DNA of 64,000 nt from UBA10438 sp044238605 (GCA_044238605.1 JBIICY010000003.1:1-64000), one strand, 5' to 3'; positions 16,536 through 25,937 are shown, numbered from the stretch's first letter. Translations and numbers: made by a program. The notes: a model not told the origin generated them from the sequence alone.

Positions 16536-18437
16536 TCACTTTGGCTGTATGCTCGATGCCTTGGCGTAGAATTCGTCCCGCTTCGCAGCGTTGCCATTCA
16601 GAAAATAGGCAGTTCCAAGGTCACGCAGATACTGTGGTGATTGCGGATCGATCTCTACCGCTTGTTGGAACCATTGAAGAGACTCCGCATGCTTGCCAGA
16701 TATTCCATGGCCAATTCCGAGGAGGTGCGCCGTCTGTGCATCTTCTTGATAGAGCGTCCAGGATTCTTTCAAGACCTCAAGAGCGCCTGCAATGTTGTTT
16801 TCTCGTTCACCGAGCTGACGTCCAAGGTCTCTGAGCGCTCGTGCAAGTAGCTTCTGAGATGCTTTTTTGTCGCCATTGTATTGCATCGCTAAGCGCGCAT
16901 CTGCCACGGCCTCGCGATACTTCCCGAGAATAACGTAGCACGTCCCGCGGTTGTAATAACACACCCCATACGTTGGATGCAACTCTATGGCACGGCTGAG
17001 ATATGGCACTGCCTGCTGCGCGAGGGTCACGGCACTATCGGCACTGCCCGACTTCAGAGCATTTGTAAGGTAGGTGCCACCGCAGGCCCCATTCAGCTTT
17101 GCACTCTTTGGAGAGACGGTGATATCTGCAAAGAACAACGTCTCGTTGTTTCTCCATGCGCTTGTGCGTGCAACGGAGATAACGCTTCCGGCGATCACGA
17201 ACAATCCTGTAGCAACAACTCCCACCTTGCGCAGGGTTGTGTTGCCTGCAGCACCAAGAAGGGCCCCAACGGCAAGTACGATGCCAAACGTTGGCATAAA
17301 CAGAAAGCGCTCGCCCATGGTGGTGCCAATTGGGAACACCACATTTGAGACCATGCTAAAGCTGGCAATCGTTACAACAAGGCCAACCGCCCAGGGGGCT
17401 TTTGATAGCGTTCCCTTAACCGCAGCAAGGATCAACCCAACGGCGATGAGCATCCCCATAAGGGTGTTGGGGTTTGTAAAGCTGGTTGATTCGATCTGAC
17501 GTGGGTAGTAATCGTGCGAGAGTGGGTAGGGTAGAACAACCAGTGTCGCGTACTTCCAGAATGTTGCAAAGATTACCTGCATCTTTTCCGCAAAACTCAT
17601 CGGACTCCATCCGCTGCCCGTGAACACAAGGAAGGGGTTGTTCATGAACTCCTGGGAAGGGGCGCTTGACGCAGATCCTATCACAGCAAAGCGTGTAACG
17701 AGGTAGAGCGCTACAGCTGCCAGTGCAGGAATGCTGGTTGTAACCGCGTTCTTCCACGAAAGCTTACGAAACACTACGAGAACAAGGGGAATGGTTGCCG
17801 CAAACGTTACAGCGTTCTCTTTGGATAAGCATGCAGCGAAGATGGCAGCCGCTCCAGCATACGACAGCCATGACTGCTTGGTATCAATAGAGCGCAAGAG
17901 AAGCAACAGGCCGAGCAGTGAGAATAACAGTGCTGCTGTTTCATCAAGCCCCTTGATGTTGGCAACTACTTCTACGTGCACTGGGTGCACGGTAAAGATG
18001 ATGGCACCAACAAACGCCGCTAAGCGAATGTTGCTTTGCAGCACACCACTGAAGAGCTGCACAAGACAGAGATACACGAGTAGACAGGTACCAGCGTACG
18101 CTGCGATGCACAAAGCGTGGAATAGCGTGGCACTGCCATGGGAGACATCATTAATCACAGCAAAAACGGCAATCGTCAGCGGTCTGTAGCGTCCACCAGC
18201 AACCAGACTACTCTTGCCGCTCTCGTTGAAGTATCCGTAAAAACTGTCTTCGCTGAATATCTTTCCGAGTCCAGAAGCCCCCTGCTGAACAAGCGAGTTC
18301 TTGGTAATAACGATTTCATCGTCGAGCACAAAGTCATGAGACAGCGTGCCGAGATAGAGAAGTGTTGCAATCACAACAACGAGAACGCCGCCATGGCGCA
18401 CGATTACCTCTGGTACGAACTCACTCTTCGATGCCAT
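16536..18437 (-). CDS. TMTC-like membrane glycosyltransferase with C-terminal TPR repeats (paralogue 3, divergent)
   Basis: This 633-residue protein has the same plan as its two neighbours: about ten hydrophobic segments followed by TPR units (for example YYNRGTCYVILGKYREAVAD). The first loop is VLDDEIVITKNSL, so the acidic pair is kept. The second motif has drifted to HPVHVEVVANIKGLDETAAL and lacks the basic/Asp pair of the others. This suggests a changed acceptor or donor. Only 3 bp separate it from rpe. Confidence 0.73.
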   Translation of the reverse strand: MASKSEFVPEVIVRHGGVLVVVIATLLYLGTLSHDFVLDDEIVITKNSLVQQGASGLGKIFSEDSFYGYFNESGKSSLVAGGRYRPLTIAVFAVINDVSHGSATLFHALCIAAYAGTCLLVYLCLVQLFSGVLQSNIRLAAFVGAIIFTVHPVHVEVVANIKGLDETAALLFSLLGLLLLLRSIDTKQSWLSYAGAAAIFAACLSKENAVTFAATIPLVLVVFRKLSWKNAVTTSIPALAAVALYLVTRFAVIGSASSAPSQEFMNNPFLVFTGSGWSPMSFAEKMQVIFATFWKYATLVVLPYPLSHDYYPRQIESTSFTNPNTLMGMLIAVGLILAAVKGTLSKAPWAVGLVVTIASFSMVSNVVFPIGTTMGERFLFMPTFGIVLAVGALLGAAGNTTLRKVGVVATGLFVIAGSVISVARTSAWRNNETLFFADITVSPKSAKLNGACGGTYLTNALKSGSADSAVTLAQQAVPYLSRAIELHPTYGVCYYNRGTCYVILGKYREAVADARLAMQYNGDKKASQKLLARALRDLGRQLGERENNIAGALEVLKESWTLYQEDAQTAHLLGIGHGISGKHAESLQWFQQAVEIDPQSPQYLRDLGTAYFLNGNAAKRDEFYAKASSIQPK

Positions 18438-18440
18438 ATG

Positions 18441-19157
18441 TTACCCCCGCAGCCGCGTAAGTGCGTCGTTGATTGCCCCATGCCGAGGTCCCTCTGTTGT
18501 CGCTGTCGTAGCATCGGGCACGATGTATCGTGCCCCTGTCGTTTTCGGGAACACCCCCGAACCCGACACCAGCACGTTTGCGCCGGCATCGATGACGCTC
18601 CTAGCGTTTTCTACTTTAATGCCACCGTCTACTTCGATCTCTACATGCGCAAGGCCGTTGGCGTCCAGCCATGAGCGGAGGCGCTCGCAGCGCTTGAGGA
18701 ACGACGGAATAAAGGCTTGTCCGCCATATCCAGGGTTAACGCTCATAAGCAGGACGAAGTCGCATGCTTCGGCAGCTTCAAAGGCATACTCAAGGGGCGT
18801 AACAGGATTAAGCACCACACCAGCCTTGCAGCCACGTTGCTTGATGCGATTGAGCGTGCGATGCAGATGTGGCGTTACCTCGGCATGCACCGAGATCCAG
18901 TCAGCTCCGGCATCGGCAAACAGCTCTAACTGATGATTGGGATTCGTCACCATCAAGTGCACGTCCACAGGGAGTGTGGTTAGCCCCTTGATCATCTTGA
19001 CAAACTCTGCCCCAAACGTGATTGGCGGAACAAAATGTCCGTCCATCACATCATAGTGCAGCAGGTCTGCACCGCCCTGCTCGCAGGCGAGAATGTCGGC
19101 CTGCATATTCAGCAGATCCGATGCCAAAAGGGAAGGGGCGAGGCGGAGAGGAAGCAT
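18441..19157 (-). CDS. rpe: Ribulose-phosphate 3-epimerase with an in-frame repeat insertion
   Basis: This 238-residue TIM-barrel enzyme of the pentose phosphate pathway interconverts ribulose-5-P and xylulose-5-P. It shows APSLLASD near the start, DVHLMVTNP, HAE and VNPGYGGQ, and EVDGG, which supply the metal and catalytic residues. After the phosphate-binding GSGVF an extra segment of roughly 20 residues (GARYIVPDA and on) precedes the final helix. It is encoded in part by a perfect palindrome at 18516-18535. The insertion lies near the end of the barrel and is probably tolerated. Confidence 0.93.
   Translation of the reverse strand: MLPLRLAPSLLASDLLNMQADILACEQGGADLLHYDVMDGHFVPPITFGAEFVKMIKGLTTLPVDVHLMVTNPNHQLELFADAGADWISVHAEVTPHLHRTLNRIKQRGCKAGVVLNPVTPLEYAFEAAEACDFVLLMSVNPGYGGQAFIPSFLKRCERLRSWLDANGLAHVEIEVDGGIKVENARSVIDAGANVLVSGSGVFPKTTGARYIVPDATTATTEGPRHGAINDALTRLRG
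18516..18535. repeat. 20-bp palindromic repeat inside rpe
   Basis: Two 9-bp arms, GGGCACGAT and ATCGTGCCC, flank GT. The same core occurs at 19191-19210 (intergenic) and 36113-36131 (inside purH). In rpe it reads in frame on the minus strand and gives ARYIVP. Confidence 0.8.
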
Positions 19158-19184
19158 GGGCGAAAATACGAATTACCAATGACG

Positions 19185-19216
19185 AATTACGGGCACGATA
19201 TATCGTGCCCGTAATT
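19185..19216. repeat. 32-bp perfect palindrome across the aldo/keto reductase stop codon
   Basis: The core is GGGCACGAT-AT-ATCGTGCCC at 19191-19210, extended by AATTAC on the left and GTAATT on the right to give 15-bp arms. It overlaps the stop codon (19215-19217) of the gene reading into rpe and lies 28 bp before the rpe start. It would form a strong hairpin in the joint transcript. No U-tract follows, so a stabilising or attenuating role is more likely than termination. Confidence 0.75.
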
Positions 19217-20678
19217 AATCGGATAATTCCTGCAACACCCGCGTCACTTCTTCCCACGTGCCGCGCGTGAACTGCTGCTGTGGCAGATCGATCACCGACA
19301 TCACATCATCGACGTAGGCGGGGGTGCGCATGCCAACGAGGACGGTACCTACGCCCTGCGTGCAGTTGAGTGCATGGATTGCGATGTGCTGTAAGGGGCT
19401 TTCGGGGTCCATCTGAAACACATTCGCAAGAGACTGACGCAGCTCCTCGAGAGAGGCATTTTCGTCCTGCGCATACATGGTGTCGAGATCAGAGAGGAGA
19501 ATTGTGAGGTCGTGGATGTATTCGTCAACTTCGGTAGTATGAATGCTGCGCGCGCCGAGCACGGCCGCAGCATTGATGCGGGGTGCCAGGTAGGAGCGTT
19601 CTACGTCGCGCCAGTGGATGAGGCCTTCAAACTTGGACCAGGACTGACATAGCGCACCGGCTACGCGGAAGGCTTCGTGCAGAACCTGTATATCGCGCTC
19701 CGTAAGGTTGCCCTCTGCCTGAAGTTTGTTCGCAAGATCGTGCTCTCGCGTTTCCATGTCGTGGATGCGTTGCTCGATGTCCTGCGGATGAATGATCTTC
19801 TCTGGCATGGTATGCGAGACGAGACGGATGAGGTCGTTGTCTACGATGGCGTTGAGTGGACGGTTCACGAGGATGTGGATGTTGTTCTCGCGGGCAAACT
19901 CCAGCGGGGTCTGCATAGCCCCATCACTGCGCGATGGGGTGTTCGCGCTGGTCGCTGCGAAATGCTCCAGAAGATTCATCGGCATCTGGGCATGCGTAAA
20001 GTGATGCCCCTTGCCACCAGCTTCTTCTGCTGCTTGGAGCGTGCGCGCAAGACATACTGCGTCAGTTGCATCGACGGGGTAGGCGAACGTGTTGGAGCTT
20101 ACACCATAGGCGCGTAGACGTCCGCCCGCAATGGTCTGCTCAAACCAACGAAATGCGTCCGTAAACCGACGATACAGCTCATCGCGGGCATCGCCGATCG
20201 CAATGCCAGCTTGATGCGCATGCTGGAGGTAATACTCCGGATTGTGCAGCAATACAACGTCCAGCGAGGTGCGGTTCATGCGCTCGCACGAGATCTGAAA
20301 CGCCTGCTCCAGAAACTCAGGATGAATGCAGTGCCAAAGCGAATCCGAAAGCTTCACAAGCTCGGGGATCTCACGTCCCATGCTCTCCTGAGCCTTGATC
20401 TGCTCGAGCATGTTGCCCTGGATGTAGCCGTACTTCGTAATCAACGCAGCGCCAGCTGCACCGTTGAAAGCGTCATCCCGAGCCGCTTTAGCGGCGAGGG
20501 ATCTCACGTCTTGTTGCGCATCATGACGCACAAGTCGCCCTACTAGCCTCTCACTAGCCCCATCTCCATAGTTCGAGCTGGTGTCGAAGAGTGTTACGCC
20601 TAATTCACGTGCGCGCTCAACTGCCTCGGCGTGCGTAGGGTTGACGTCTGTAATCCGGTAGCATCCAAAACCTATCAT
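19215..20678 (-). CDS. Large aldo/keto reductase-family protein
   Basis: This protein has 487 residues from ATG 20678 (MIGFGCYRITDVNP); the 80 codons upstream have no family character and run into trpS. It has the AKR tetrad: Asp and Tyr in FDTSSNYGDG, Lys in ITKYGY and His in LLHNPEYY. It is about 150 residues longer than usual AKRs, with an added helical middle region after the barrel strand ILVNRPLNA. A repeat-derived stretch near residues 60-70 (20471-20508) is unusual. The substrate is unknown. It heads the run into rpe and two TMTC genes. Confidence 0.8.
   Translation of the reverse strand: MIGFGCYRITDVNPTHAEAVERARELGVTLFDTSSNYGDGASERLVGRLVRHDAQQDVRSLAAKAARDDAFNGAAGAALITKYGYIQGNMLEQIKAQESMGREIPELVKLSDSLWHCIHPEFLEQAFQISCERMNRTSLDVVLLHNPEYYLQHAHQAGIAIGDARDELYRRFTDAFRWFEQTIAGGRLRAYGVSSNTFAYPVDATDAVCLARTLQAAEEAGGKGHHFTHAQMPMNLLEHFAATSANTPSRSDGAMQTPLEFARENNIHILVNRPLNAIVDNDLIRLVSHTMPEKIIHPQDIEQRIHDMETREHDLANKLQAEGNLTERDIQVLHEAFRVAGALCQSWSKFEGLIHWRDVERSYLAPRINAAAVLGARSIHTTEVDEYIHDLTILLSDLDTMYAQDENASLEELRQSLANVFQMDPESPLQHIAIHALNCTQGVGTVLVGMRTPAYVDDVMSVIDLPQQQFTRGTWEEVTRVLQELSD
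20471..20508. repeat. Repeat with a CATCCCGAG / CGAGGGATC layout inside the aldo/keto reductase gene
   Basis: The 38-bp stretch starts with CGTCATCCCGAG, carries a small hairpin CCGC-TTTA-GCGG, and ends CGAGGGATCTCACG. I recall similar GTCATCCCGAG...GAGGGATC sequences as dispersed repeats in many genomes. Here it is read in frame and encodes part of VRSLAAKAARDDAFN. Confidence 0.6.
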
Positions 20679-20724
20679 ATGCAAAAATGCGTCAATGATG
20701 GAGATGGTAGGTATTTTGCCGTCT

Positions 20725-21732
20725 ATGGAAGCCGAAATACAGACTAAAAAGACGATCCTTTCGGGTATGCAGCCCACGAACGATCTTACAATTGGACAAT
20801 ACGCTGGGGCCCTGCGGAATTGGGTAGAGCTGCAGCATGAATACGAAGCGCTATTCTGCGTTGTAGACCTCCACGCCATTACGGTGCGCCAGGAGCCAGC
20901 CAAGCTGCGCAAGCGCACGCTTGATGTGGCCGCGATGTATATCGCCGCGGGTATCGACCCCGATGTTTCAACGCTGTTTATTCAGTCGCACGTGCCAGAG
21001 CATTCGCAGCTGGCATGGGTGCTGAACTGCATGACGGGTTTCGGTGAGTGCTCGCGGATGACGCAGTTCAAGGACAAGAGCGCAACACATGCAGACAATG
21101 TTAATGTAGGATTGTTTACCTATCCGATTCTGATGGCCGCAGACATTCTGCTCTACAACGCAGACCTCGTGCCGGTAGGCGAAGACCAGCGTCAGCACCT
21201 TGAGCTCACACGCAACCTTGCAGACCGCTTTAACCATCACTACTCACCAACGTTTACCGTACCAGAGCCCTTTATCCCAAAGGTTGGCGCCAAGATCATG
21301 TCGCTCCAAGAGCCGGAAAAGAAGATGTCTAAGTCGGATGCAAACGATAAGGCAACGATCTTCCTAGTTGATACCGACGATGCGATCAGATCGAAGATCA
21401 AGCGTGCGGTAACAGACTCTGGCACAACCATAGAGTATACAGACAAACGTCCGGGTGTGGCCAACCTGATGACGCTCTATCACATCACGACGGGCAAGTC
21501 GTACGCTGAGATCGAGCAGGAGTTCTCAGGTCTTGGATATGCAGAATTCAAAGAAGCTGTAGGCGAAGCCCTCGTTGCGTTTGTGCGTCCGGTACGCGAA
21601 AAGTACCAGGCCCTGCGCGCAGACGAAGATGCACTCAAGGCTACGCTGCGAAAAGGGGCTGAACACGCCCGCGACAGAGCACGGAAAACCCTGCGAAAGG
21701 TCTATAAGAAAACGGGGTTTGTAGAGTTCTGA
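20725..21732 (+). CDS. trpS: Tryptophanyl-tRNA synthetase
   Basis: This is a class I tRNA synthetase of about 335 residues that charges tRNA-Trp. The HIGH-like signature is TIGQY after SGMQPTNDL, and the KMSKS loop is KKMSKSD. The SHVPEHSQLAWVLNC and GEDQRQHLELTR segments are typical bacterial TrpS. ATG 20725 matches the family N-terminus; ATG 20695 would add ten residues. It is divergent from the aldo/keto reductase with under 50 bp between starts. It ends in a 1-bp overlap with the uvrD start. Confidence 0.93.
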   Translation: MEAEIQTKKTILSGMQPTNDLTIGQYAGALRNWVELQHEYEALFCVVDLHAITVRQEPAKLRKRTLDVAAMYIAAGIDPDVSTLFIQSHVPEHSQLAWVLNCMTGFGECSRMTQFKDKSATHADNVNVGLFTYPILMAADILLYNADLVPVGEDQRQHLELTRNLADRFNHHYSPTFTVPEPFIPKVGAKIMSLQEPEKKMSKSDANDKATIFLVDTDDAIRSKIKRAVTDSGTTIEYTDKRPGVANLMTLYHITTGKSYAEIEQEFSGLGYAEFKEAVGEALVAFVRPVREKYQALRADEDALKATLRKGAEHARDRARKTLRKVYKKTGFVEF

Positions 21733-24056
21733 TGTTATCACTTATCCCTGAAAACCAACAGCCCCCTGCATCTGCCTTGCTGGAGGGACTCAACGAACGT
21801 CAGGCAGAAGCGGTCCGCACAATCAACGGACCCGTCTTAATCATCGCCGGTGCGGGCAGCGGCAAAACGCGCGTGCTCACGTATCGCATGGCATATCTGC
21901 TGCGCTCGAACGTGCGTGCAGAAAACATGCTCGCGCTTACGTTTACGAACAAGGCCGCGCAGGAAATGAAGGAGCGTATCTCGCATCTGGTAGGGGGCTC
22001 TACGGCCCGTGCCATTTGGGCTGGTACGTTCCACTCGATCTTTGCACGCTTGCTGCGTCAGTACGCAGAGAAGATCGGCTTTACACCATCGTTTACGATC
22101 TACGACACCGACGATCAAGCCTCGGCGATCAAGGCCATTATGAATCAGATGGGGATCTCGCAGCAGGTGCTACCGCCCAATGGTGTGCGCTCGCGGATCT
22201 CGCATGCGAAGAACAACATGATCTCGTGGCAGGAGTTCTCGAGGACGGCAAACTCGATAACCGATAAGCAGACGGGTCAGATCTTTGAGCTGTATGAGAA
22301 GCGTCTGCTGCAGAGCAACGCGATGGACTTCGACGATCTCCTGCTGCATACGATTCGTCTGCTGGAAGACAACTCCGATGTGCTGGAGCAGCTGCAACAG
22401 CGCTTCCGCTATATCATGGTGGATGAGTACCAAGACACTAACCGCGCGCAGTACAAGGTGGTGAACATGCTTGCCTCAAAGTACCGCAACCTGTGTGTTG
22501 TGGGAGATGACGCGCAGAGTATCTACCGCTGGCGTGGAGCCGACATCAAGAACATTCTCGATTTCGAGCGCGATTATCCCGAAGCAACGGTTGTGCGCCT
22601 CGAACAGAATTATCGCTCTACAAAGGTTATCCTCGCTGCCGCGCACAGCGTAATCAAACGCAACTCGTCGCAGCTCAAGAAAGAACTCTGGACAGATAAC
22701 ACCGAGGGTGAAAAGATTACGGTGCTTGCATGTCGGGATGACCGAGAAGAAGCCGAGACAATTGCACGCACGATCAGATCTCGCATCTCATCGAGCGGAT
22801 ATTCGCCGAAAGACGTTGCGATTCTCTATCGCACCAATGCGCAGTCGCAGGCGCTGGAAGATGCGCTGCGTCGCACGAACATGCCGTATCACATTGTGAG
22901 CGGTGTGAGTTTCTACAAGCGCAAAGAAGTCAAAGACGTCCTTGCATACTTACGCATCCTCGTCAACCCCGACGATAGCGAAAGCATCCTGCGGGTAATC
23001 AACGAGCCGGCAAGAGGTATCGGAGCAACGAGTTTAGACCGTGTGCAGGAGTTTGCCGTGCGCGAGAATCTCTCGCTGTTTCAGGCACTACTGCGCATTC
23101 AAGACGTCCCGATGCTGCAGGCGCGCATGGTAAAATCCGTAAACGACTTTGTTGGCATTGTTACGCGCTATCAGGACATGATGCAGGAGCTGTCTCCAGC
23201 ATCGTTAGCTCAGGCGTATATCGATGCAACGGGTCTGCCGCAGATGTATCGACTCCAGCAGACAGATGACGCGCAGGACAGATGGAACAACATTGAACGC
23301 ATCCTGGATCATATCGCCGAACAGCAGGAACTGAACGAGGAGATGACGCTTGTCTCGTACCTGGAACAGATCTCCCTTCTGAGCGATGCTGATGATCCGC
23401 AGACAGGGAACGACCGCATTGCGATGATGACCATGCACGCGGCTAAGGGGCTTGAGTTTCCGCTTGTGGTTATTGCTGGACTTGAGCAAGGACTCTTTCC
23501 GCTGGCCAAGGCCGAGCAGGATCCAGCAGAGCAGGAAGAAGAACGCCGTCTCCTCTACGTAGGCATCACGCGTGCCCGCGAGCAGCTGATCTTGTCCTAT
23601 GCAGAACGACGCTACCGTTTTGGAGAGCTTGTCTTCTCTCGTCCGTCGATGTTCCTCTCCGAAATCGACACAGAATGCCTAGCCCCCTCCAGCAGGTCTA
23701 TGGCACAGCACGGAGCATCGATCAAGCAACCGGCGCAACCGGCGCAGCCAGCAAGGCCGCAGCCAAGGGGCTCTGCATACTCGCAAGTGCCCGAAAGAGG
23801 CTCGTCGTATTCGCAGCTCCCGATGCCGAAGCGCTATACGAGTGTGTCGCAGCCAAAGGCTCGCAACGCACAAGAACAGAGCGCTGGTTCGCCAACGCTG
23901 CGCACCGGACAGCGTGTTAAACACCCGATGTTTGGCAATGGTACTGTAAGTTCCGTCTCGGGAACTGGACAGTCAGAGAAGGCAACTGTCCTGTTCGACA
24001 ACGGCCAACGCAAACAGTTAATGGTGGCATTTGCTCGCCTGGAAGTTATCGCATAG
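21732..24056 (+). CDS. uvrD: UvrD/PcrA-family superfamily 1 DNA helicase
   Basis: This 774-residue 3'-5' helicase for nucleotide-excision and replication-associated repair shows all main motifs: GAGSGKT (Walker A), DEYQDTNRAQ (II), GDDAQSIYRWRGA (III), LEQNYRST (IV), MTMHAAKGLEFPLV (V) and RRLLYVGITRAR (VI). A Pro/Gln-rich linker (about 660-720) with short tandem repeats leads to a C-terminal Tudor-like domain (HPMFGNGTV). The start overlaps the trpS stop by one base, and the end overlaps the predicted start of the next gene. Confidence 0.94.
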   Translation: MLSLIPENQQPPASALLEGLNERQAEAVRTINGPVLIIAGAGSGKTRVLTYRMAYLLRSNVRAENMLALTFTNKAAQEMKERISHLVGGSTARAIWAGTFHSIFARLLRQYAEKIGFTPSFTIYDTDDQASAIKAIMNQMGISQQVLPPNGVRSRISHAKNNMISWQEFSRTANSITDKQTGQIFELYEKRLLQSNAMDFDDLLLHTIRLLEDNSDVLEQLQQRFRYIMVDEYQDTNRAQYKVVNMLASKYRNLCVVGDDAQSIYRWRGADIKNILDFERDYPEATVVRLEQNYRSTKVILAAAHSVIKRNSSQLKKELWTDNTEGEKITVLACRDDREEAETIARTIRSRISSSGYSPKDVAILYRTNAQSQALEDALRRTNMPYHIVSGVSFYKRKEVKDVLAYLRILVNPDDSESILRVINEPARGIGATSLDRVQEFAVRENLSLFQALLRIQDVPMLQARMVKSVNDFVGIVTRYQDMMQELSPASLAQAYIDATGLPQMYRLQQTDDAQDRWNNIERILDHIAEQQELNEEMTLVSYLEQISLLSDADDPQTGNDRIAMMTMHAAKGLEFPLVVIAGLEQGLFPLAKAEQDPAEQEEERRLLYVGITRAREQLILSYAERRYRFGELVFSRPSMFLSEIDTECLAPSSRSMAQHGASIKQPAQPAQPARPQPRGSAYSQVPERGSSYSQLPMPKRYTSVSQPKARNAQEQSAGSPTLRTGQRVKHPMFGNGTVSSVSGTGQSEKATVLFDNGQRKQLMVAFARLEVIA

Positions 24057-25935
24057 ACACGCTGTTCTGCTGACGGGATTATTCCTGTCGGCAGCAGTAT
24101 GCTATGGTCAGCAGCTTCAGGTGCTTCTGCCTCAGCAGGAACGTGTTGCAGGCAAGGGCATTGAGTTCGGCGTAGATAAGATCACCAACACCTTTGTCTG
24201 GACCGCCAATGCAGACGTCGATGTGCCCACGTCGTATGGTCAGTTCCGCTTTGTAAATCAATACAGATCATCAGCATTCCGCACGGCATCTGTTGCAACG
24301 CGCGATGATCAGCAGTCGCAGATTGCATGGGAGGCCCCGATCGCTCCAACGCTCAAAGCCGTGTTGCGTCAGGGCTGGCAGCTTTCGCAGGATTCTCGGA
24401 GCGTTGGACTTAACTCGCTGCAGCGCGTAAATGGTGCTGCAGGTATCTCGTTTGCGCCGGTGCCTGAGGCGTCGGTTGAAGCGCTCGGTGGACTCGAGTC
24501 GTCATCACAGCTTGGGATGCATGCTACGGGTCCGGTAGCTATTCTACGGGGCGTTCTCGACAACTACAACCTAGACGACTGGCATCTGAACAGCACCGCC
24601 ATTGCCGACTGGCAGAAACTGGATAATCGCCGAACAAATTCGGACCTAGACGTGCTGGCAAGCGTTGTGCGCGTGCTTGATGAGGGCACATCGCTGAAGC
24701 TGTCTGCGCAGCAGACACTACGCGGACGTGAGTTCTTTACAAGCGTAGCACCCAGTCTGCCCCTTAACGTGGAGCAGCGTGCAGAAGACATTCAGCTGAT
24801 CAATGCAGATATCTCGTACCCGATCTCGCAGGTGCTTGGCATTGGATTTACAGGCTCACTCACCTCGACCAAGATCAACAGATCGTACGACACGCCGATG
24901 CAGGATCTAGTTCTCACATCGGTAAGCAGACAGTTATCTGAGCTTGCCATCGACATTGAGGGTCATGCCAGCTATACCCTTCCCGGATTTACAGCGTTCC
25001 TCAGTGGCTCGGTGTTTCAGCGGTCGGAACAAAACGGAGTGCAGGATGTCTTCGGACTTCAACCTTCGGCCCTGCAGGCACTGCGCGGACAGGAGTTTCA
25101 GCGAGATAACGAGACCTTTCGTACTCGAATGCTGGCACGGGGCGAGTGGTACGCAGGTACGCAGGACACCATCCGACTGGATGTTACAAGCTGGCTGCTG
25201 CGGTATGATACTCCAAGCCCCCTGAATGATGACGATCGAGACGAGCTCTCTACGGCCGCAACGTTGTCATGGTCGCGCAAACTTTCACACGCCCTTACGA
25301 TGAACCTCGGCGTATCGGGTCAGTATTTGCACCTTGTATTCCTGCGCGCTACCCGCAGCGCATTCAACAACGTAAACCGCGTGCTTCGGCTTTCACCATC
25401 ATTTGTGCTGCGTACTTCGGGACTGATGATGCAGCCACAGTTCGAGATTCTTGCCAATTACACGGCCTACGATTACGACGGACTCAGTGCCTCTGCACGG
25501 TCGTTCTCGTTCCGGCAGGTTTCCTATCGGGACTCACTCCGCGTGCGGCTTACGCCAACGTTTAACCTGGAGTCACAGATCCTGTTTCGGTATTTCGAGC
25601 GGGCATCGCTGCAATGGAATGCATTTGCAGAGTCGCCAGAGACAGGGAATCTTGAGTACCTGGTTAAGCTTCTGCTATCTGCTGATGTAGCTCCGAATGC
25701 ATCTGTGCATACGGGCATCCGACTCTACACGTTAGACCAGCGGAGCATCGCCATTGGGGCTCCACAGGTGCTGAGTGGTTCGCTTCATTCGGTAGGACCC
25801 GAAGTAGCTCTGCGGTACGCTACATATGCAGGTAGTACGTTATCACTGTCGGGCTGGTATGAGTTCCAGACGATCAATCAAACGCAAACCCGATATCTTC
25901 CGAACCTGCTGCTACGCTGTTTGGTAAGGATCTAA
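24031..25935 (+). CDS. Secreted protein, probable outer-membrane beta-barrel of unknown function
   Basis: The frame of about 634 residues begins at TTG 24031, inside the uvrD end; no ATG gives a better start. It opens with a signal peptide (HAVLLTGLFLSAAVCYGQQ). The rest is rich in alternating polar/hydrophobic strands with aromatic ends (for example RTSGLMMQPQFEILANYTAY, SLSGWYEFQTINQ), as expected for an outer-membrane barrel. I do not recognise the family. Overlap with uvrD and the 2-bp gap to the next gene place it in the trpS operon. Confidence 0.6.
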   Translation: MLAWKLSHRHAVLLTGLFLSAAVCYGQQLQVLLPQQERVAGKGIEFGVDKITNTFVWTANADVDVPTSYGQFRFVNQYRSSAFRTASVATRDDQQSQIAWEAPIAPTLKAVLRQGWQLSQDSRSVGLNSLQRVNGAAGISFAPVPEASVEALGGLESSSQLGMHATGPVAILRGVLDNYNLDDWHLNSTAIADWQKLDNRRTNSDLDVLASVVRVLDEGTSLKLSAQQTLRGREFFTSVAPSLPLNVEQRAEDIQLINADISYPISQVLGIGFTGSLTSTKINRSYDTPMQDLVLTSVSRQLSELAIDIEGHASYTLPGFTAFLSGSVFQRSEQNGVQDVFGLQPSALQALRGQEFQRDNETFRTRMLARGEWYAGTQDTIRLDVTSWLLRYDTPSPLNDDDRDELSTAATLSWSRKLSHALTMNLGVSGQYLHLVFLRATRSAFNNVNRVLRLSPSFVLRTSGLMMQPQFEILANYTAYDYDGLSASARSFSFRQVSYRDSLRVRLTPTFNLESQILFRYFERASLQWNAFAESPETGNLEYLVKLLLSADVAPNASVHTGIRLYTLDQRSIAIGAPQVLSGSLHSVGPEVALRYATYAGSTLSLSGWYEFQTINQTQTRYLPNLLLRCLVRI

Positions 25936-25937
25936 CC

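Noticed and set aside
20679..20918. 80-codon N-terminal extension of the aldo/keto reductase
   Set aside because: It overlaps the trpS start region and has no AKR-like sequence.
23679..23924. Small minus-strand frame over the uvrD linker
   Set aside because: It is only the antisense of the Pro/Gln-rich tandem-repeat linker.
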